Source: Panax quinquefolius (Eukaryota > Streptophyta > Magnoliopsida > Apiales > Araliaceae). From it: a stretch of 64,000 bases of DNA. Below the pieces are notes generated by a model that worked only from the letters and a program-made list of their open reading frames with translations, searched no databases and had not been told where the DNA came from. Where the stretch lies: the NCBI GenBank assembly GCA_020205615.1, contig CM035169.1, forward strand, positions 21,242,540-21,306,539, read 5' to 3'. Each line of letters opens with the position of its first letter. The stretch's first letter is position 1. The position numbers and the translations under genes were made by a program. Below, one piece after another: positions 35,445-46,313 of this stretch.

Positions 35445-36620
35445 TGTCTGAAAATGACATCAAGAAAATGTTGAGAATAAGAATGGAGCACAAGAGACCG
35501 TTGAGTCTCACATATCAATAATCGAGGAGAATATGCATCGGAAGGCGTGACAATCCTCATGCAAACAATAACACTAACCAAATCTTTGAATGATGGATTG
35601 TTAAGAGGCTTTACGCAATTCACGCAACAAAGCAATGAGAGAGCGGCCCTCATCCAAAATGTAGGTGGAAACTTGGAAACTCTCGGGTGGTCGCTCAAAA
35701 GCATTCAAGGAGTGGGACCACCGGAGTTTAAGGGAAGCCAAAACCACTTATGGCGAGAAGCATGGATAAAGCAGATCACCAAGATATTTGATGTCTTGGG
35801 ATGCTCCAGGAGAGCAAAAGGTTCCCTTCTTGTCGCCTTTATGTTGCGGAGAGAAGGAGACTTGGTGGGAATTGGTAAAGCGTACTCAACTCGCCGTCTT
35901 TAAAGATGTCTTGGGAGAAGTTCCAAGAGTTGTTTAACGACAAATACTTTCCGAAAGTATTCGTCACATGAAGGAGGTGGAGTTTATCAAATTAGAAGCA
36001 AAACAATATGGCCGTGTCGTCATGATACGAGGCAAAATTTGCGGAGTTATCTCGGTTTCGTCCCACTTGGTGGATAATGAAAGAGAATGGCGCGAATGTT
36101 TTTAAGAGGTTTGAAGTCGAAAATACGCCAACATCTTATTTTCATAAAGCTGTGTTTGTATTGAGATGTTGTAAATAGGGCTCGATTGGTGGAGCGCGAT
36201 AACGAGTCAATACAACCAAAAGAAGCGGTAAGCAAAATGATAATACCGGTGAGAAGCGATCATGAAGCGGTGACAACAAGCGTGGAGGGAATCAACGGGC
36301 GAAATGGTAACCACCGGTGGTAATCGGGGCCAAAACAATAAGAATGGACATTTCAAGAAGAGAGATTCAACAATGATGGAAAGAGCGTCAAAGACCAACA
36401 CGGTTGTTAAGGAAGGAGAAAGACCACTATCATATGCTTCAAATGCGGAGGGAGGACACATCGGGTCCAAATTTGCGCGATGCCGCCCAAAGCATGTTAT
36501 AATTGTGGAAGAGAAGGTCACTTTAAATTGCGATTTTATCAATCATCGAAGACAAATTCAATTTAGGATGGAGGCACCAAAGGTCATGTCCCGAAAAAGT
36601 CAAAGCCATTAGTCTGAGGA
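35445..36620 (+). pseudogene. E2 gag, frameshifted
   Basis: The frame 35547-35903 is open for 118 codons and encodes the gag capsid start (ALIQNVGGNLETLG, then VGPPEFKGSQ.HLWREAWIKQITKIFDVLGC). It then shifts frame near a CTG/CAG position. Two zinc knuckles follow at about 36437-36540 (CYNCGREGH visible, with its last Cys reading in a shifted frame). Function as for E1 gag. Confidence 0.75.
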
Positions 36621-36669
36621 GAGCATTTGTTGTGACCTCCCAGAGAAGCAAGGAACCCGAATGAGGTCA

Positions 36670-36960
36670 TCACGGGTAAGCTTATCATAAACTCTAGCGA
36701 TGTCACACTTTATTTGATACCGTTCTACCCATTCTTTTATTTCTCCTACTTTGCGCTCAACGATTAAATTTGACTCAGGAGAAATTAGACTTTGACTTAT
36801 CTGTGGAAACTCCGTTGGGAGAAACCTTCATTACATCCACGGTTTATAAGTCTTGTTTGGTTCAAGTTGGTACCACACATTACCTGTCGATCTTATTGCA
36901 TTAAAAATACTTGCATTTGATGTAATTTACAAGGATTTATTGGTTAACTACTCATCATGC
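36670..36960 (+). pseudogene. E2 protease domain, broken in the active site
   Basis: TTTGATACCGTTCTACCCATTC at about 36713 corresponds to the DTGSTHS codons of E1, but one G is missing, which breaks the frame inside the catalytic motif. The downstream AQRLNL and LSVETPLGETFITS segments are still recognisable. Confidence 0.7.
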
Positions 36961-37179
36961 AAAATTGATTGTTTTTCGTAAGGTTGTTAGCTTTCATATT
37001 CCTAATCGACCTATTATGCGAATTCAAGCAACCAAACCATTAAAATCAATCACCGTCATCTCAAGCCATAAAGTTATTCGTTTAGTGAAAAAGCGGATGT
37101 CAAGCTTTCTTAGCTCATGTCACGGATCTAAACAAAAATACGCCGGTTTTGAATAATATTTCTATTGTTAATGAATTTC

Positions 37180-37890
37180 TGACGTATCCACTGAAGAACT
37201 TCATGGCCTACCCCAGGCGTGAAATTGAATTTTGTATCGACCTTGAACCTAAGACAAAACCCATTTCAAATCCCCATATCGAATGGCTCTATTGAACTTC
37301 AAGAGTTAAAGACTCAATGCAGGAATTGTTAGACAATGGCTTTATTTCGTCCTAGTACTTCTCCTTGGGGTGCTCTCATTTCTATTCGTGAAGAAGAAAG
37401 ATGGGAGTATGCGACTTTGTATTGATTATCGGGGAGTTGAATCATGTCACCACCAAAAATAGGTACCCATCGCCACGTATTGATGACTGTTTGACCCGAT
37501 TGCAAGGAGCCAAATTCTTTTCAAAGATTGATCTTCGTTTGGATATCACCAATTGAAGATTAGAACCGATGATATTCCAAAGACGGCTTTCGGAACTCGA
37601 GACGGGCATTATAAATTCCTAGTCGTGTCCTTTGGATCGACTAATGCTCCTCCGCCTTCATGGATATGATGAACCGAGTATTCAAGGAATATTTGGATCA
37701 TTTTGTGGTCGTCTTTATTGATGACATCCTCATATATTCCAAAAGCCGTGAAAATCATGAGGAACACTTGAGGTCGATACTCAAAAGCTTCGTGAATACA
37801 AGCTTTATGCCAAGTTGAAGAAATCGTGTTTCGGCGAGGAAGTAGCATTCCTTGGGCACGTAGTATCAAGTCATGGAATATCATTGAACC
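37180..37890 (+). pseudogene. E2 reverse transcriptase domain, frameshifted
   Basis: Same block order as E1, with FVKKKDGSM and LCIDY near 37390-37430, and [11 protein letters not shown] with FIDD at about 37713-37724. Small indels at several CTG/CAG positions interrupt the frame. The minus frame at 37609-37884 is a shadow of this domain. Confidence 0.78.
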
Positions 37891-37894
37891 ATCA

Positions 37895-38440
37895 AAGATT
37901 AAAGCTATTCAAAGTCGGGAACAACCTAAATCGTTGGGATCAAGACGTAGCTTTCTTGGCTTAGCTGGTTATTCTCGGAGATTCGTAGAAGGGTTTTCTC
38001 GAATCGCTACTCCACTAACTCAGCTGACTCGGAAAGATACAAAGTTCGATTGGAGCGAGGAATGTGAGAAGAGTTTTCAAGAACTCAAGAGGAGACTCAT
38101 TTCAAAGACCTGTTACGGCAATACCATCCGGTTCGGAGGATTTGTCATCTACAGTGATGCTTCGGGCAAAGGGTTAGGATGTGTTCTCATGCAACATGGG
38201 AAAGTCATAGCCTATGCCTCACGACAACTTAAAGAATATGAGAGGAATTATCCTACTTATGACCTAGAGTTAGCAGCTGTTGTCTTCGCACTTAAAATTT
38301 GGAGGCATTACTTGTATGGGGAGAAAGTGGGGATCTTTACGGATCATAAAAGCCTCAAATATTTCTTCACTCAAAAGGAACTCAACATGCGACAACGACG
38401 TTGGCTTGAATCATTGAAAAATTATGATCATACCATCTAA
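37895..38440 (+). pseudogene. E2 RNase H domain, open frame
   Basis: This is the best preserved part of any element here, with about 180 codons open. In order it encodes the RT-RNase H connection ([19 protein letters not shown], then [19 protein letters not shown]), the RNase H motifs [37 protein letters not shown] and [20 protein letters not shown], and ends at a stop where E1 continues QYHPEK. The DASGKG, DLELAA and TDHKS sites hold the acidic residues expected for catalysis. Confidence 0.82.
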
Positions 38441-38639
38441 TACCATCCCGGAAAAGCGAACGTGGTATGGACGATTGAGTAGAAGATCATATCGCGGCAC
38501 GAGTGCAATATTGTCATCGCAAAGGCCCATTTTGTATGACTTGCAAAGGATGGAGATAGAGATAAAGACTCAGAGACCCACGTGATGATGGTGAATATAC
38601 GAGTAGAACCGAGCTTTAATTGATAAAATTAAAGTCGCT

Positions 38640-39995
38640 CAAATTCTGATCCGGAGTCGATCGCGATGAGGAAGAAAGTCAAGAAGGTGCGATCACGGGA
38701 AGCAAGAATCGATGAAGAAGGAATACTTGAGTCAACTCAGACTTTGTGTTCTAACGACCACGATTTAAAGTATAAAATCATGATGTAGGCGCACAACACA
38801 CTTTGTTTGCAATCAATCACAGGAGTACAAAATGTATCATGATCTTGACATACATTTTGGTTGGGTAATATGAAGAGAGAGAGATATATTTGTTTATCTC
38901 AAGGTGTCTAACGTGTCAACGAGTCGGCGGAGCATCAAGTACTAAAGGTCCATTGCAACCACTTGAAATTCCAGAATGGAAGTGGGAGCACATTACCATG
39001 GATTTTCATTCTTCGGTCTTCCCAAGGTTTCTCAAGGCATAGATGTGATTTGGGTCATTGTTGATAGATTGACCAAGTTCCGCTCATTTCTTATCGATCA
39101 CGAGAGACTTATACACTTGAACGTCTTGCTCGTATATGTACATAAACGAGATTGTAGAAGATGGTATGCGGTATCATAGTTTCGATCGAGACCCAAGATT
39201 CACTTCACAATTTTGGGTTAGTTGCAGAAAGCTATGGGCGCAGATTTACGATTTAGCTCAGCATATCATCCTCGAAGACAGACGAACGTCGGAGAGGACT
39301 ATTCAAACTCTTGAAGATCTATTAAGACTACGTGTCCTTGATTTCAAGGGAAGTTGGGACAAGTTCTTACCATTGGTGGAGTTTTCCTCTGGCATGATTA
39401 TCAAGCAGTATTGGCGTGGCTCCATTCAAGCGTTGTATGGAAGAAAGTGTCGTTCTCCGGTATCTTTGGGATGAGGTGGGTGAAGCAATGTTGTTGAGAC
39501 CGGAGTTGGTACGTATGACTATAGAAAAGATTCAAACGATCCGGCAACGTATAAAAACCTCACAAGATCGACAAAAGAGTTATGATGATCTTCATCGAAA
39601 AGACGTGAAATTCGATATAGGAGATCATGTGTTGTTACGTGTTGCTCCATGGAAAGGGGTTATGAGATTTGGAAAGAGAGAAAAACTCAATCCTCGATTT
39701 ATTGGCCCATTTTTAATCCTTGATCGAGTAGGAACTGTGGCCTATACACTCGCTTTACCGCCAAGTATGTCTCGTGTTCATAGCGTTTTTCACATATCCA
39801 TGTTACGTAAATATGTGGAAGACCCGAACCACATTATTGAGTTGGAACCGGACGAAATAGCGGAAGATTTGGCGTATGAAGAGGTTCTGTTCAAATCTTG
39901 GATAAGAAGGAACATATTCTACGCACGAGGTTATACCTCAAGTCAAAGTTTTGTGGAGAAACCACGATGTTGAGAAATGACTTGGGAGTTAGAAT
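38640..39995 (+). pseudogene. E2 integrase and C-terminal tail
   Basis: The zinc-domain CLTCQ is at about 38905-38919, and the catalytic core is broken into short frames (38976-39179 and 39136-39474; DRDPRFTSQFW visible). Then comes an open frame of 185 codons (39416-39973) with the GPY/F-type module (LNPRFIGPFLILDRVGT), HSVFHISMLRKYVEDPNHI and a frameshifted chromodomain-like end. Tekay/Del chromoviruses have this order. The assignment is by recall. Confidence 0.78.
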
Positions 39996-40072
39996 CTGAA
40001 ATAAAATCAAGGTATCCTTACCTCTTCGATATACAGTGCACGTACCCTAATTTCGAGGGCTTAAATTTCATA

Positions 40073-40082
40073 AGAAGGGAGA
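40073..40082 (+). other. E2 polypurine tract
   Basis: AGAAGGGAGA directly before the 3' LTR start TGTAAACCCC (40084). Confidence 0.6.
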
Positions 40083-40083
40083 T

Positions 40084-42259
40084 TGTAAACCCCAACTTTT
40101 GAATAAAGATGAATTTTCTATAAATATTATTTTGAATATTATAGATTGAAATTTATATAATAGTTGTGGGTAATATTTATAAATTTTGCAAAGTCACGCA
40201 AGAAGTTGTTATATAATATTCGATTGGTGGGGAATATTCGTTTTAAACGGGAATATTATTACAACTAAGACAATCATCAGTGGACCCTAGCGGAATTATT
40301 GTCGGATTGAGAAAGCGACAAAAATACTTTATGAAAATAATGGCGGAAGTTTTACAGTTAAGCATTGAAACACCGGTGTTAAAAGAAATGTACGATGTCT
40401 GGCGTGGTAGTTGCATAGTAGCACTTACAGTATTAATTATTGATGCTTAAGTGATAAGTCACTCAATTTTGTTGGTATTATTAATGTAATAATACGTAAA
40501 ATCTTTTATATAAAATAGAATACTTTTATAAAGCTATCATTTTATTAGACAATAATTAGAATATATTATATTTTATTATGCATAGTGTTTTTGCATAGTG
40601 TTTGCATAGTAAAATCTTTTATAAAGTTATTCATTTTATTAGATTATAAATAGAATATATTATATTTTATTTTGCTTTAAATATGGACCGTCGATTAAAA
40701 GTAAATCAATCTCGACTCGCTCATTAAGTTAGTTATTCTTATCGCATTCCATTTTTCTATAAATAGAAGCTCATTCATTCATTATTTTCTTACGAATTCT
40801 TTGAAACACTAGAGAGATAAACTATAGAGAAAAAGAAAGTATTCGCTACTTCACTACTTATATATCTAGTACTATTCTTCTTAAGGTAGGGAATATTATT
40901 TGTTGTACTGTAAGGGGTGTTATTCTTTCTTATTCATGAAGAGAAGCTGTTGTTATTCCATTTTTATTATTACATTGAAATAACCGTATATATCGCGATC
41001 ACCCTATACTTGGTGACATTCTTTCTATTATTACATTGGAACATCTTGTCTTTGTGTTTTTACAGGACTGGTTAAAATCTTTATTATTCTGTTGGAACAT
41101 CACTTGTCGGTTGCAAATTTTTGCGACTTTGGTTCCGTTATTATTATTTACGTTGGAATAACTTTGTCATGCAAAAGTACCGCATGCATGGTGATTTCTT
41201 TTGTTATTCCATTCTTTATTATACTCGGTTGGTTAAAGTTTTGACTTTATACTCCATGAAATTAGTAGAATATCCTCGATATTTGCGCTTCATCCAAAGA
41301 TCTTTTTATGGAAATATTCTTCCGATCATTCTTGAATTCTACTCTACAAAACAGTATCATGTTGACAATTTGGACGTTATTGGTTCCTGAACAAATTAAT
41401 TCTTGAACTTGTTTAATTGAATTCTTATATCATTGTCATCATCCTCATGTTTATGTTATGTTGGAAGTCATCTGTGGCCTGTAATGCATAGATGGACTTC
41501 ATATGATTATGACCAGGGATTACTCGGTGTAATCATGACCGTAATGTTACAAATGATGTGGTAAAAGTTCTCATTGACCCGTAGTGCATTGATGGACAGT
41601 TGTTGGCATGATCATGACCATTAATGAATACACAAATATTCTTGGCCCGTAGTGCATGGATAATTATGGTCGTGATACTAAAGAATATCCTTGTCAGTAG
41701 TAGTGTGGGGGTGATTTGATGATGTGGAATATTTATTAAGTCGAGTCTCAAATGATAACGATGATGAAAACCTTTTAAATCATAAAAGATAGTAGATTTT
41801 ATTTTCTACTTAACTCTTTTAATGGATTGCTTGTTTATTGCAGATTAAACTTGATGTCTATTATATTTTATCGGTTTAACATTGTTGGAGACTAATGATA
41901 ATTTATTCTGCATTATCTTAGTCATAATATTTCTTACTGGGCTAGTTGAGCTCACCCTTTCTTTCACTGTTCTCTTCAGGAAGTGAGAATATATCTGGGA
42001 CGAGTCAAGGAACGGAGTGATGGTCCAGAGGATAGCATTAGTAGTCCTCACTATTCTGTGAAATAGTGTGATAATAATTGTAATGAGGACTAATTTTGAG
42101 TTTGTATAATCTCTAGTTGATAATATTTGTATTCAAACTCACAGTTTATGTTTGTCGTATTGTACACGACAGTTGTATTAGTAAGTTGTATTTGAATTCT
42201 ATACCATGTATCTGACGACCCAAGATGGGTGATGTATACCTAATTTTGGGGGCGTCATA
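40084..42259 (+). repeat. E2 3' LTR (LTR-A, 2176 bp)
   Basis: Starts TGTAAACCCCAAC and ends GGGGGCGTCATA, followed by target duplication TATAC. It is collinear with the two pieces of the 5' LTR, and the TATA box is at 40758-40765. Shorter than other LTR-A copies, mainly in the R/U5 tandem repeats. Confidence 0.85.
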
Positions 42260-42264
42260 TATAC

Positions 42265-42720
42265 CAACTGTAGCATGTCACAATGACACCTTACATAAAG
42301 GTATAGTAAAAAACTGTTTTAGAAATTAGAATCTTTGGGAAGTGCTCAAGGAAACCTTCGTACATGGGAGGCCATACTTTTAGGTTATGGTAGATATCAT
42401 AGCCACAAAATTATCCTTGGTTGACCCAATAGACCCCAAAGAAAAACGAGAAGATTACTATCATATTATTCTCAATGGTGAGTCTTCTCTTGACATATCA
42501 TTATCTCCACTGTCTCTAATTGGGAATTAAACTCCAAACAAACACTAAGATTATATAGGTAGTGCTTGTAAATATACTCAGCAAGTGGATGAGCACAACC
42601 CTGTCTTATGATGACACGAGGTTGTATGTCATTAGACATCTTGTATGATAGTGGCAAAACACCCTTCCAAGTGAAATTCACCTCACCTTTAACCTCTATA
42701 GACCACCTTTCTATTCCCTT
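42265..42720. other. Unexplained block within LTR-B
   Basis: Here the minus LTR-B should continue with sequence complementary to about 13000-13160, but a 450-bp block without that match is present. It holds a minus-strand open frame of 69 codons (42472-42681; NFTWKGVLPLSYKMSNDIQP near its start) that I do not recognise. It could be a captured gene or element fragment, or an LTR-B subfamily difference. Confidence 0.4.
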
Positions 42721-45255
42721 GTTAACCCCCGCTCGACCCAGCTACACTTTTATTACCTGAAAGGAATTGTGAAGCAAAAGGGTGAGCACAACTAGCTCAG
42801 TAAAGAATATCATGACTAAAAATAATTAAATTATCAATAGCCTTCATCAATAATAAATCAGAGATTTAGAACATATGGTAGATGATAAAATTTCAACCAT
42901 AGTTGCAGCGGAATGAGCAATCCATTAGAAGAGTCAAATAGACCATAAAATCTATTATCTTCTCCCTGTTAAAAATCCACCAACAATGTTTTATCCCTGT
43001 AACATCAATCAACAGTTCTGGTCCACAATCATATGAATAACTCATAATCATAATTGTGATTCTAAATTCCTCTTCGCATTCAGGATGAAGATAACTTTCA
43101 TCACCTGTTTTTACCTGAAACATCAAAGATCATGGTTATACCAAATCACAGTTCCTGTTCATAATCATACTAATAAATCCATCTTTGCACTACGGCCAAA
43201 GATATTCATCAACAGACCATCTTTGCACTACAAGCCAAAGATATTCAACAACAGGTCATCTTTGCACTACAGGCCAAAGATATTCATCAGAAATCATTCA
43301 TCTTTGCACTACAGACCAAAGATATTCCGTTATATCATCATTTAGGACTGAGGATGATGAAAAATATTTTAAAGAAAGCGAATCCAATTGAAGCAAAAGA
43401 ATAAATATTAAGGATTAGTACTTTTAAACAATTCCCATTCAAAAATACTTCATAAATAAACAGAGTGGGGTAAAATTCAAGAATGATCAAAATATGGATA
43501 CAATCAAAGCTAGTATCCGAATAGATATTTTTGACAAAAGAAGAAATTTCATTTTTTAATTGAATAATGTCGTGATTCGTGAATAGTCTTGATATCGTGA
43601 ATAGTCGTGATATCGTGAATAGTAACTCGACACCAAAAGATAGAAATTTCACAAAAATATCATCACGCTCGCGTGAATAGTACTCGTGAATAAGTAACTC
43701 ATGAATAAGTAACTTCGTACTCTAGAAAGAATAGTACTTACCGATGGAATCTTTGGATATAGTCTTTGAAAGAACTTGCCTTAGTATAGCAATACTCAAA
43801 GTACTAAAATACTCACAAAATACACTCGATATAATAGAGAGAGAAAGAGAGAGAAATCTTTAGTTTCTGGTGTGATTTTCAATTCTAACCTAAGCACCCT
43901 ATTTATAGGAAAATGCTTAGAACACCAAAGCAGAAAATTTAATAAAATATTATTATTAGTATAAAGTTTTCACGCCAACCTCTTGACAACTGATTTCAGC
44001 ACATTCCAACAACCAAAACCATCAAAAAAACGTTTTTCTCAATTAATTTATTTAAAACTCCAAATAATAATAATTAATTAATTCGGAACTTTAATAATTC
44101 AAAATAAATAGCCTTTTATCGAAAAATTGAATCTTAGAATTTTTATAGGAAATTCAATTCTCTACAACTTTAGAAGAAAAGTTTTCAAATTCCAAATGCG
44201 AAATTGATGAAATCCATAAACCAGGCGATTTTACGAAATTTATAATCAAATTTCAGTCAAAAAATGGGCCCACAGATATGTTTAACTTGTTTTAAACAAC
44301 TTTTGCAACAAAAATACTCTTCCTCCTCATATACTCATATATCCCACATTCATTGTAAAAATATCATCATTATTATATTATAATAATATAATAAAATATT
44401 ATTTTATCATAAAAGATAAAATATCGATTTTCAACAATTGTCACTTTTAAAATTTTCTCCATCTATATCCACATAAAATCAATATTTTCCTCATCATAAA
44501 AATTAATAATTAATTATTCACAAATAATATTACAGAATCACAATAATGACAACGGTAGTTCTACAGAGGAAGAGAGGGCTTTCCAATAAGAATTTCTCCT
44601 TACTGGAGCGCAATTAGGTGACCAAACCTTTCCTTAGCAGAACTTTCTAGACATTGCCAATAATGCTATCTAATAATATTATTCAAATAATATGAATTAT
44701 TGATTTGATAATGGAAAAATATCGCGGTGACAATTATTAAAACAACAATAATATAAAATATCAACGCAAAGAATTATTGAATCAAAATAAAATATTAAGC
44801 GATAATTATTGTAATAATTATTGAGTAGTGCCTTTCTACGTAAAAGAGTCGATAATTCAAAAAATCATGCAATCTGGTGTCTTCTTGTGTAACAACGCGT
44901 ATTACTTTACTTTTACCCAAGGGTATTCCAACAATGTTAATAGCAGTACGATTACGTCGTTATTTATAAAAACTTTAATTTGTCGTTTTCTTCATCCGAC
45001 AGGTTATTATTACATTATGGGGCCCAAATGACTGCTACGTGGTCGCACGAATATTCCCAAGACGGAAAGAATATTCCACGACCAAACGAATATTCCCAAC
45101 AAAAATGAGTATTTTATAACCACTTGCTTTATTTTGAAAAAAAATCATATATCACCCTTAACTTTAACCTTTTATCAATTTAACCATTTACTGAATTGTA
45201 ATTATAAGAAAAATTGAATACTTTTATTTCATAAAATTCGGGGTTTTACAATGTG

Positions 45256-45860
45256 GTTAATAGTTACTAACATTAAACAATTACATATTCCTGTAAATAA
45301 TTAAATTTGTTGTATTTAGTTCTTTGCCGAGTCTCCATTAATCGACAACCTGAATAAACATTATAAAGTAACCAAATCAATATTGAAGCGATAACTAAAC
45401 TACATAATCTTAGTAACGGAAAATAAACTAAATTTTTACATGCAGTTTTGAAGGCCTAAATGATGGAATTTGACGAAAAAAACCATGCGAGTTCACCAAA
45501 GAAAGCTCGTGATTTTGATCGTTGATCCATTTCAATGAAATTTAGCTCAAAAAAGCCAAAATCGACACTCCAAACTTGTGAAAGATTATACGATAATATG
45601 CTTGAAGAACCAATATTATAGTAACCAATTAATCTCTGCGAGAATTAAGTTTGCATTAGTCAAGAATCAATTCAAAGATTGGTCAAGAACCAATTAAGTC
45701 AAGATTAGTCACTAGATAAGTTTACACAAGAACCAAGTCAAGAATATAATTTTACACGAAAGAACCAAGTCAAGATTAGTCAAGAACTATATAATGCTAC
45801 ACAAGATTTGTAGTAACCATTTTAAACATGAAAACTTAAGAAAGGTTATCAATATAGAAT
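45256..45860 (-). repeat. Direct duplicate, copy 2 (right part), GTAACC-type repeats
   Basis: Collinear with 27505-27759 and 30163-30740. Where copy 1 has CAGTAACCAAGTCAGCATTA (30681), this copy has CAAGAACCAAGTCAAGAATA (45727), and the same CAG to CAAG change recurs many times. Non-coding. Confidence 0.7.
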
Positions 45861-45889
45861 TAAGAGAAAGCAGAGGTAACTATATGCAT

Positions 45890-46220
45890 ATGAATCACTT
45901 ACCTTAGTATTCAGATTTTTATCAAAGTTGCTGCGATTTTGTTACTGAACTTCAACAATCACGGTAGTTCGATTATTTTTGGTTACTGAACTTGAAGTTG
46001 CTGTTGATTTTGTATGCTATTTTGTGATCTCGGCGTCAGTCGTCATGATTTGAAAAAAGTTAAATCTTCTCCGATCTCAAAGTCTTTGTGTCGCGCCGTA
46101 AGATTTTGATTTCTCCGATATCAAAGTTGCATGTTTTGTTCAGTTGCTTGAATGTAGGAGATTAGGAGCGGATTTTTGTGTATAAAAGAGTCTGTAACTG
46201 ACGTATATACGTGATTTTAG
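45890..46220 (-). promoter_or_regulatory. Promoter/leader-like right end of the Mutator-like element (minus)
   Basis: Read on the minus strand: a TATA-like TTTTATACACAAAAATCC (around 46175), then a leader with an ATG near 46045 (ATGACGACTGACGCCGAG). A good splice donor AAG|GTAAGTG follows at about 45902. Less AT-rich than its surroundings. Terminal regions of Mutator-like elements often carry the element's own promoter. No long coding frame follows, so this is only a suggestion. Confidence 0.3.
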
Positions 46221-46313
46221 CAACTTTATATTGTGTTGTTTTATTTTTGTAATTATTTTGTTTGTGTTTTATTTTTGTAAATACTTTCTAATTGTTGTAT
46301 ATTACTGTTAAGG

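Larger units (their letters stand above)
31224..42259 (+). mobile_element. E2: Ty3/Gypsy LTR retrotransposon with rearranged 5' LTR
   Basis: The 5' LTR starts at 31224 (TGTAAAACCCC) and ends at 35263. The internal region is 35264-40083 and the 3' LTR 40084-42259. Target duplications TATAC lie at 31219-31223 and 42260-42264, with the 3' LTR ending CATA where CACA is expected. Domain order matches E1: gag, protease, RT, RNase H, integrase. It is less damaged than E1 (open frames of 204 and 185 codons), but gag and RT are frameshifted. The 5' LTR is swollen to 4 kb by an inverted LTR with a deletion. It is inserted in a minus LTR-B. Confidence 0.88.
31077..45250 (-). mobile_element. Solo LTR-B (minus), split by retrotransposon E2
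   Basis: Starts TGTAACGACCCC at 31077 and ends GGGGTTTTACA at 45250. The target duplication is ATGTG at 31072-31076 and 45251-45255, and the empty site is visible in the duplicate at 27505 (ACAATGTGGTTAAT). Its own sequence is 31077-31223 plus 42265-45250. It includes CATCTTTGCACTACAGGCCAAAGATATTC tandem units (43180-43330) and the complement of a TATA box (CCTATTTATAGG near 43908). A block at 42265-42720 has no counterpart in the plus LTR-B. Confidence 0.82.
16221..46313. mobile_element. Putative Mutator-like (Pack-MULE-like) element, expanded by nested LTR elements
   Basis: The left end (about 16221-16305) carries AATAATTACAAAAATCATACA and, 25 bases on, ATAATTACAAAAATAATACAC. The reverse complement of the right end (about 46230-46313) carries TATTTACAAAAATAAAACAC and, at the same spacing, ATAATTACAAAAATAAAAC. 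These look like long, diverged terminal inverted repeats of a Mutator-like element. AAGGACC followed by a T run flanks both outer sides (16203 and 46310). Removing E3, solo LTR-A, and LTR-B with E2 leaves about 4.4 kb. It contains gamma-tubulin exon 1, GGTTAC/GTAACC-rich repeats in opposite orientation in the two halves, and a promoter-like right end on the minus strand. No transposase was recognised. The repeats are AT-rich, so the boundaries are tentative. Confidence 0.45.
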
